Assembly (NCBI GenBank): GCA_027023175.1
Contig: JALVWW010000212.1
Coordinates: 1-9,292 of the forward strand
Reading direction: 5' to 3'
Length of the DNA: 9,292 nt
Source: Campylobacterales bacterium
GTDB lineage: Bacteria; Campylobacterota; Campylobacteria; Campylobacterales; JALSKU01
Below the pieces are notes generated by a model. That model saw only the letters and a list, made by a program, of their open reading frames with translations, made no database searches and had not been told where the DNA came from. This document shows positions 5,864 to 9,292 of the stretch, piece by piece. Both the position numbers and the translations under genes were made by a program. How positions within the stretch are numbered: position 1 is the stretch's first letter; each line of letters begins with the position of its first letter.

Positions 5864-7585
5864 CTAGTAAGTTCTTTCTTGAGGCTCAAAGATACCCAAG
5901 TTTACATCTTTGTACTCCATATGTATCTCGCCGTTTTCATCCATATGAGCATAAGTGTGTTTTAAAAAGTTTTCATCATCTCTTTTTGGATAATCATCTC
6001 TAAAATGAGCTCCACGACTCTCTTTTCTGGCAATTGCCCCTTCAACAATAAACATGGAATAATCAAGCATATGACCAAGCTCAATGGCTTCTTGCAAGTC
6101 AGTATTGTAAATCTTGGACTTATCATCTATCCTGATATGTTTAAATCTCTCTCTAAGCTCTTTTAGTTTCTTTTTTTGTTTTTGCAGCGACTCTTCAGTC
6201 CTAAATACACCTGCATTTGCCGTCATGCTCTCCTGAAGTTCAGCTCTTAGAGTCGGAACTTTTTCGTCTCCGTTTGAAGTTAAGAGTCTGTTGATCTCTT
6301 CAAGCATTCTGTCTGCATCTTTTTGGTCAGGCTCTTTATGTATAAGAAAATCTTTTTTCTTAAGATCGCTTATGATGGTTTGTCCGACATGTCTTCCAAA
6401 AAACATAGCTTCAAGCAGTGAATTTGCTCCAAGTCTGTTGGCTCCGTGCACACTCACACATGCGCACTCTCCCGCAGCATAAAGTCCGTGGATTCTGTGG
6501 TCTTGGTTTAGCTTTGCTCTTCCGTCGTTATCTACAGGAATTCCGCCCATAGAGTAGTGTGCGGTAGCTGCAATCATGATAGGCTCATGTATCATATCAA
6601 GACCTAAAAAAGTGATAGCTAAGTCTCTAAGTTCAGGAAGTCTTGAGAGTATTTTCTCTTTTCCAAGGTGAGTAAGGTCAAGATAAACAGCATCCTTGTT
6701 TGGTCCTACACCTCTGCCTTCAAGTATCTCTTTGGTAATAGACCTGCTTACAAGGTCTCTTGGAGCCAGCTCCATTTTCTCGGGAGCATATTTTTCCATA
6801 AATCTTTCACCCTCACTATTGAAAAGTCTTCCACCTTCTCCTCTAGCGGCTTCACTTATGAGGATACCGGTACCGGCAAGTCCTGTCGGGTGGAATTGGA
6901 CAAATTCCATATCTTTTAGAGGTAGCCCATGTCTTGCATAAATACTAAGACCGTCACCTGTATTGGCGTGAGCATTTGAATTTATCTTAAAGGCTCTAGC
7001 ATATCCGCCTGTTGCAAGCATTACAGCTCTTGCGTTAAATATGGCAGGCTCTAAAGTTTTTAAATTATAAGCTACAACTCCGTAAACATTTTTATTTTCC
7101 TGGATGATGTCAGCTACATACCACTCATCCCAGTATTCAACACCGTCTCTGTGAGACTGTTCAAACATAGTTTGAAGAAGAGTCAGGCCGGTTCTGTCTT
7201 TAGCAAAACATGCTCTTGGGAATGATTGTCCGCCAAAAGGTCTTTGAGCTATGGTTCCATCTTCATTTCTGCTAAATGCCGCTCCCATGCTTTCAGCCCA
7301 TCTTACGGTCTCAGGTGCTCCTTCGCACATAAGTTTTACGGCGTCTTGATCTGCAAGATAGTCACTTCCTTTGATAGTATCAAACATGTGTGATTCTATA
7401 CTGTCTTCCGGTTTAAGTGCAGCATTTATACCGCCTTGAGCTGCACCGGAGTGACTTCTAAGAGGATGAAGTTTGCTTATGACAGCAACATGTTTTCCGT
7501 GACCCTCGAGTTCTCTTGCAGCTGCAAGCCCCGCAAGCCCCGCTCCTACGATTATCGCATCATAATGATATATAGGTATGCTCAT
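5864..7585 (-). CDS. sdhA: SdhA: flavoprotein subunit of succinate dehydrogenase/fumarate reductase
   Basis: A 573-residue FAD subunit interconverting succinate and fumarate. The FAD-binding GAGLAG is at residues 14-19. His44 in RSHSGAAQGG is the covalent FAD attachment site. Dicarboxylate-site residues are recognisable: His231 (FHPTG), Arg247 (ARGEGG, the catalytic-type Arg), His342 (HYSMGG) and Arg383 (HGANRLGANS). All key residues are present. I start at the ATG of MSIPIYHYD (7585), which has AAGGA 8-9 bases upstream; the reading frame continues 24 codons upstream, but that part overlaps the promoter and is not conserved-looking. There is no twin-arginine signal, unlike the periplasmic MfrA proteins of Campylobacter and Wolinella, so the complex should face the cytoplasm. 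It is the first gene of sdhA-sdhB-sdhE. Direction in vivo (oxidising succinate or reducing fumarate) cannot be told from sequence. Confidence 0.96.
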   Translation of the reverse strand: MSIPIYHYDAIIVGAGLAGLAAARELEGHGKHVAVISKLHPLRSHSGAAQGGINAALKPEDSIESHMFDTIKGSDYLADQDAVKLMCEGAPETVRWAESMGAAFSRNEDGTIAQRPFGGQSFPRACFAKDRTGLTLLQTMFEQSHRDGVEYWDEWYVADIIQENKNVYGVVAYNLKTLEPAIFNARAVMLATGGYARAFKINSNAHANTGDGLSIYARHGLPLKDMEFVQFHPTGLAGTGILISEAARGEGGRLFNSEGERFMEKYAPEKMELAPRDLVSRSITKEILEGRGVGPNKDAVYLDLTHLGKEKILSRLPELRDLAITFLGLDMIHEPIMIAATAHYSMGGIPVDNDGRAKLNQDHRIHGLYAAGECACVSVHGANRLGANSLLEAMFFGRHVGQTIISDLKKKDFLIHKEPDQKDADRMLEEINRLLTSNGDEKVPTLRAELQESMTANAGVFRTEESLQKQKKKLKELRERFKHIRIDDKSKIYNTDLQEAIELGHMLDYSMFIVEGAIARKESRGAHFRDDYPKRDDENFLKHTYAHMDENGEIHMEYKDVNLGIFEPQERTY

Positions 7586-7616
7586 ATAGCGATTCCTTAT
7601 TTTGATTTTAAAAGCT

Positions 7617-7622
7617 ATTATA
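7617..7622 (-). promoter_or_regulatory. Probable -10 box of the sdhABE operon
   Basis: A perfect TATAAT on the minus strand, 31 bases before the sdhA ATG at 7585. AAGGA follows near 7594-7598. No clear -35. Confidence 0.55.
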
Positions 7623-7650
7623 CATATAATAAGTTTAAACAATACAAAAA

Positions 7651-7688
7651 GTAACACTTTTTTATATAAAAAAAAGTAATAATGTTAC
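7651..7688. promoter_or_regulatory. Dyad in the divergent sdhA/thiL control region
   Basis: GTAACA (7651-7656) is mirrored by TGTTAC (7683-7688). Between them lies ACTTTTTTATATAAAAAAAAGT, itself nearly palindromic. A nested inverted repeat AAAAAGT-AAC-ACTTTTT is at 7646-7662, and ACTTTTT recurs nearby. The dyad sits upstream of both -10 boxes (7617-7622 minus, 7725-7730 plus), a natural place for a regulator. It may also be intrinsically bent A/T-tract DNA. No known operator is recognised. Confidence 0.35.
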
Positions 7689-7724
7689 AATTTTGCACTT
7701 TTTACTTTTGTATCCATTTTTAAG

Positions 7725-7754
7725 TATAATAGCACAATTAGAATAATAAAGGAA
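7725..7754 (+). promoter_or_regulatory. thiL promoter (-10) and ribosome site
   Basis: A perfect TATAAT lies at 7725-7730, and AAGGAA at 7749-7754 has its GGA 7 bases before the TTG at 7761, which fixes that start. The upstream 7690-7720 stretch is T-rich without a clear -35. No thiamine-pyrophosphate riboswitch signature is visible. Confidence 0.6.
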
Positions 7755-7760
7755 TATATT

Positions 7761-8582
7761 TTGAATAAAGAGGATTATTTTATTTCACTTTTTAAAAATA
7801 GATACATAGGCGATGATGGAGCGGTGATAGATAAATTAATTTACTCAAAAGATTTGTTTTGTGAAGATATACATTTTAAAAGAGAGTGGATGAGCCTGAA
7901 AGATATCGCCCAAAAAAGTGTTTTGGTAAATATTTCCGATGCAGTTGCTATGAATTCGAAACCGATATATCTGCTTTTGGGTATCAAAATCCCTAAAAAA
8001 TTCAGCTATAAACAGATAAGAGAGTTAAGTGAGGGTTTCAAAGAGATTTGCAAAGAGTATGATATAAAGATAATCGGAGGAGATACGGTCGCCGGAGATA
8101 AGCTTGATATCTCTATAACTGTTATATCAACATCCAGATATCCTATCAAAAGAAAAGGGATAAAAAAAGGTTTTCTTTTTGCATACACCGGAACTTTGGG
8201 GGAGTCAAAAAGAGATCTAAAAAAGCTTCTTTTGGGTAAAAAAATATCCAAAAACTCAAAATTTGTAAAGCCAAAACTAAGAGATAAATTTTTTTACAAA
8301 GTATCCAGATATATATCTAGTGCATTAGATATATCTGATGGACTTCACAAAGACCTCTCGAGACTGACATATGCAAATAAAATTGGAGTTAAATTTATAA
8401 AAAAAATTTCAAAAGAGCAAATATGTAGCGGAGAAGAGTATGAGATACTTTTCACATTTGATAAAAGATATAAGGATAAAATCCTATCCATAGCAAAACA
8501 GACAAGAACTCCCGTTACAATTTTTGCGAAAGCAAAAAGAGGAAAATTTAGGAGTTTATGCAAAGAGAATCATTTTTCGTGA
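7761..8582 (+). CDS. thiL: Thiamine-monophosphate kinase
   Basis: ThiL phosphorylates thiamine monophosphate with ATP to thiamine pyrophosphate, the last step of thiamine cofactor synthesis in the cytosol. The PurM/ThiL-fold signatures are present: GDDGAV (residues 17-22), DLFCEDIHF (31-39), NISDAVAMNSKP (57-68), GGDT (106-109, Mg-ATP acidic site) and DISDGL (190-195), then GEEYEILF near residue 230. At 273 residues it is shorter than the roughly 320 of E. coli ThiL, by compact loops rather than an obvious truncation. The start is TTG with a good Shine-Dalgarno. The stop codon TGA (8580-8582) lies inside the first unit of a heptamer repeat, so the original 3' end may have been altered by the repeat. 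The gene stands alone, divergent from sdhA and convergent with the sulfur-carrier gene. Confidence 0.92.
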   Translation: MNKEDYFISLFKNRYIGDDGAVIDKLIYSKDLFCEDIHFKREWMSLKDIAQKSVLVNISDAVAMNSKPIYLLLGIKIPKKFSYKQIRELSEGFKEICKEYDIKIIGGDTVAGDKLDISITVISTSRYPIKRKGIKKGFLFAYTGTLGESKRDLKKLLLGKKISKNSKFVKPKLRDKFFYKVSRYISSALDISDGLHKDLSRLTYANKIGVKFIKKISKEQICSGEEYEILFTFDKRYKDKILSIAKQTRTPVTIFAKAKRGKFRSLCKENHFS

Positions 8583-8637
8583 TTAGTGATTATTAGTGAT
8601 TAGAATCTAAAACCTAAATCCTACATCCTAAATCCTA
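8579..8637 (-). repeat. Heptanucleotide (7-bp periodic) repeat element B
   Basis: On the minus strand it reads as units TAGGATT, TAGGATG, TAGGATT, TAGGTTT, TAGATTC, TAATCAC, TAATAATCAC (one unit lengthened by 3), TAATCAC. It matches element A at 2751-2799 in orientation, unit order and the TAGATTC-TAATCAC junction, but has more units. It fills nearly all of the gap between the convergent thiL and sulfur-carrier genes and contains the thiL stop codon. The two halves (GTGATTAG-type and CTAAATCCTA-type on the plus strand) can pair imperfectly, and TTTTT follows at about 8638-8642. It might therefore also end thiL transcription. Confidence 0.82.
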
Positions 8638-8643
8638 TTTTTC

Positions 8644-8889
8644 TCATCCTCCTCCTACTTTTGGGAAAATTGAAAAAATATCGCCATCTTTTAAGATATG
8701 CTCTTTTCCTACATGTCTTCCATTTACCATCAAAACGCCTACCGGTAGCTCATCTTCATTGATACCTATATCTTTTACTACTTCGCCGGCGGTAATGTTG
8801 GAGGGGTAGATTTTTGTATCTACCTTAAATCTACCCTCTCTATATTGAGCAAAAAGTTTCACTGTTATCTTAATGCTATTATTTATCAT
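8644..8889 (-). CDS. MoaD/ThiS-family sulfur carrier protein
   Basis: A small 81-residue beta-grasp protein ending in Gly-Gly-Gly, the C-terminal glycines that become thiocarboxylated. Typical landmarks are KITVKLFAQYREGR at the N-terminus, then VLMVNGRHVGKEHILKDGDIFSIFPKVGGG at the end, with the DGD-x-x-x-x-FP motif of MoaD/ThiS proteins (motif begins at about residue 68). I start at ATG 8889 (MINNSIK), which overlaps the stop of the upstream oxidoreductase gene by 11 bp, indicating coupling; a longer frame would extend into that gene and lacks family similarity. Next to an aldehyde:ferredoxin oxidoreductase it most likely donates sulfur for the pterin dithiolene of the tungsten or molybdenum cofactor. 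A role in thiamine thiazole synthesis (ThiS) is less likely despite thiL nearby, because thiL is on the other strand. Confidence 0.82.
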   Translation of the reverse strand: MINNSIKITVKLFAQYREGRFKVDTKIYPSNITAGEVVKDIGINEDELPVGVLMVNGRHVGKEHILKDGDIFSIFPKVGGG

Positions 8890-9292
8890 CCAAATAGCCC
8901 CATACGCTGTCAAGTTCTTCGCCTGTAAAATCCCAAACCACATTGTGTGGAGGAAGCGGCTCATACTTCATAAATTCAGGAAGTCTATCGGCACTACTTG
9001 TAAGACCTGCTTTTTTATTGAATTCCCTCTCTATTTTGATGATATTTTCTCCTAGGCTTGTTACATCATCACCTGTAAGGCTTGTGCCAAATCTAGCATT
9101 TATCATATCAATAAGTGCAGGTAAACATTTTGGGTCATCAAGTGCAGGGAAAGCAACAAATATACACATACCTGTACTATCAACCGCAGCTGTAGCGATT
9201 TGTAGATTTCTTGATAGCTCAAGTTGGCCATCTTTTTTAAGAGGATCTATGTATCCGCCACTATTTAATATATTGGTTGCAACTGCATATCC
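8879..9292 (-). CDS. Aldehyde:ferredoxin oxidoreductase family, C-terminal part (cut by window edge)
   Basis: 137 codons of an open reading frame that enters from the right edge on the minus strand and stays open to base 9292; the N-terminal, cofactor-binding domain lies outside. The fragment shows ATAAVDSTGMCIF, whose Cys (fragment residue 43) corresponds to the last of the four Cys ligands of the [4Fe-4S] cluster in this family. It then shows LGENIIKIEREFN and the typical ending PEFMKYEPLPPHNVVWDF. These enzymes oxidise aldehydes to carboxylates with ferredoxin, using a tungsten bis-pterin cofactor. The overlapping downstream MoaD-like gene fits cofactor sulfuration. Which subfamily (AOR, FOR, GAPOR or another) cannot be decided from the C-terminus. 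An internal ATG at 9169 is not the start, since conserved sequence continues upstream of it. Confidence 0.85.
   Translation of the reverse strand, partial: GYAVATNILNSGGYIDPLKKDGQLELSRNLQIATAAVDSTGMCIFVAFPALDDPKCLPALIDMINARFGTSLTGDDVTSLGENIIKIEREFNKKAGLTSSADRLPEFMKYEPLPPHNVVWDFTGEELDSVWGYLDDK

Noticed and set aside
5746..6003. 85-codon plus-strand frame across the sdhA/sdhB junction, and similar frames at 6668-6941
   Set aside because: These are antisense shadows of the conserved SdhA/SdhB genes, with unbiased composition and no initiation signals.
7586..7657. 24-residue hydrophobic N-terminal extension of SdhA that could be a signal anchor
   Set aside because: It overlaps the TATAAT and Shine-Dalgarno of sdhA, lacks a twin-arginine motif, and the conserved protein begins at MSIPIYHYD.
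7664..7760. Thiamine-pyrophosphate riboswitch upstream of thiL
   Set aside because: No CTGAGA-type thi-box is present, and the leader after the -10 is only about 25 bases.
8006..8563. Two minus-strand frames (8006-8251 and 8345-8563) inside thiL
   Set aside because: Both are antisense to conserved ThiL motifs; no promoter or Shine-Dalgarno.

Overview
The window is AT-rich, and its gene content points to a chemolithotrophic or microaerophilic member of Campylobacterota (Sulfurimonas, Sulfurovum or Arcobacter relatives). The clues are a RibBA whose cyclohydrolase half is degenerate, a type-E succinate dehydrogenase/fumarate reductase (sdhA-sdhB-sdhE), a short ThiL, perfect TATAAT -10 boxes without clear -35 boxes, and frequent TTG/GTG starts. 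The genus is inferred, not demonstrated.

Layout, left to right. Bases 1-109 hold a perfect 48-bp palindrome (9-56) and a promoter for a plus-strand pair: ribBA (110-1135) and, overlapping it by 8 bp, a YbgC-like thioesterase (1128-1514). The 3' end of ybgC overlaps by 17 bp the end of a convergent minus-strand gene for an exported protein with a type-1 periplasmic-binding fold (1498-2697). Further along the minus strand come a family-4 type uracil-DNA glycosylase (2769-3452), a one-iron superoxide reductase (3493-3885) with its own promoter and terminator, and the sdhE-sdhB-sdhA block (3981-7585, transcribed right to left as A-B-E). A 175-bp divergent control region (7586-7760) separates sdhA from thiL (7761-8582, plus). 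At the right edge, convergent to thiL, lie a MoaD/ThiS-like sulfur carrier and the C-terminal part of an aldehyde:ferredoxin oxidoreductase that runs out of the window.

The genes are mostly core metabolism: riboflavin and thiamine cofactor synthesis, quinone-linked succinate/fumarate chemistry, superoxide removal, base-excision repair, and a tungsten/molybdenum pterin enzyme with a probable sulfur carrier for its cofactor. There is no gene-free stretch over 300 bases, and I found no tRNA, rRNA, CRISPR array or transposase gene.

I did not find a new multi-gene system. The least explained signals are non-coding. Two related 7-bp-periodic repeat elements (2751-2799 and 8579-8637) lie in the same orientation and each contains the stop codon of a neighbouring gene. 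A loopless 48-bp palindrome sits upstream of ribBA. Among the proteins, the superoxide reductase is the most unusual: the usual Glu-Lys pair before its first iron-binding His is Asp-Arg.
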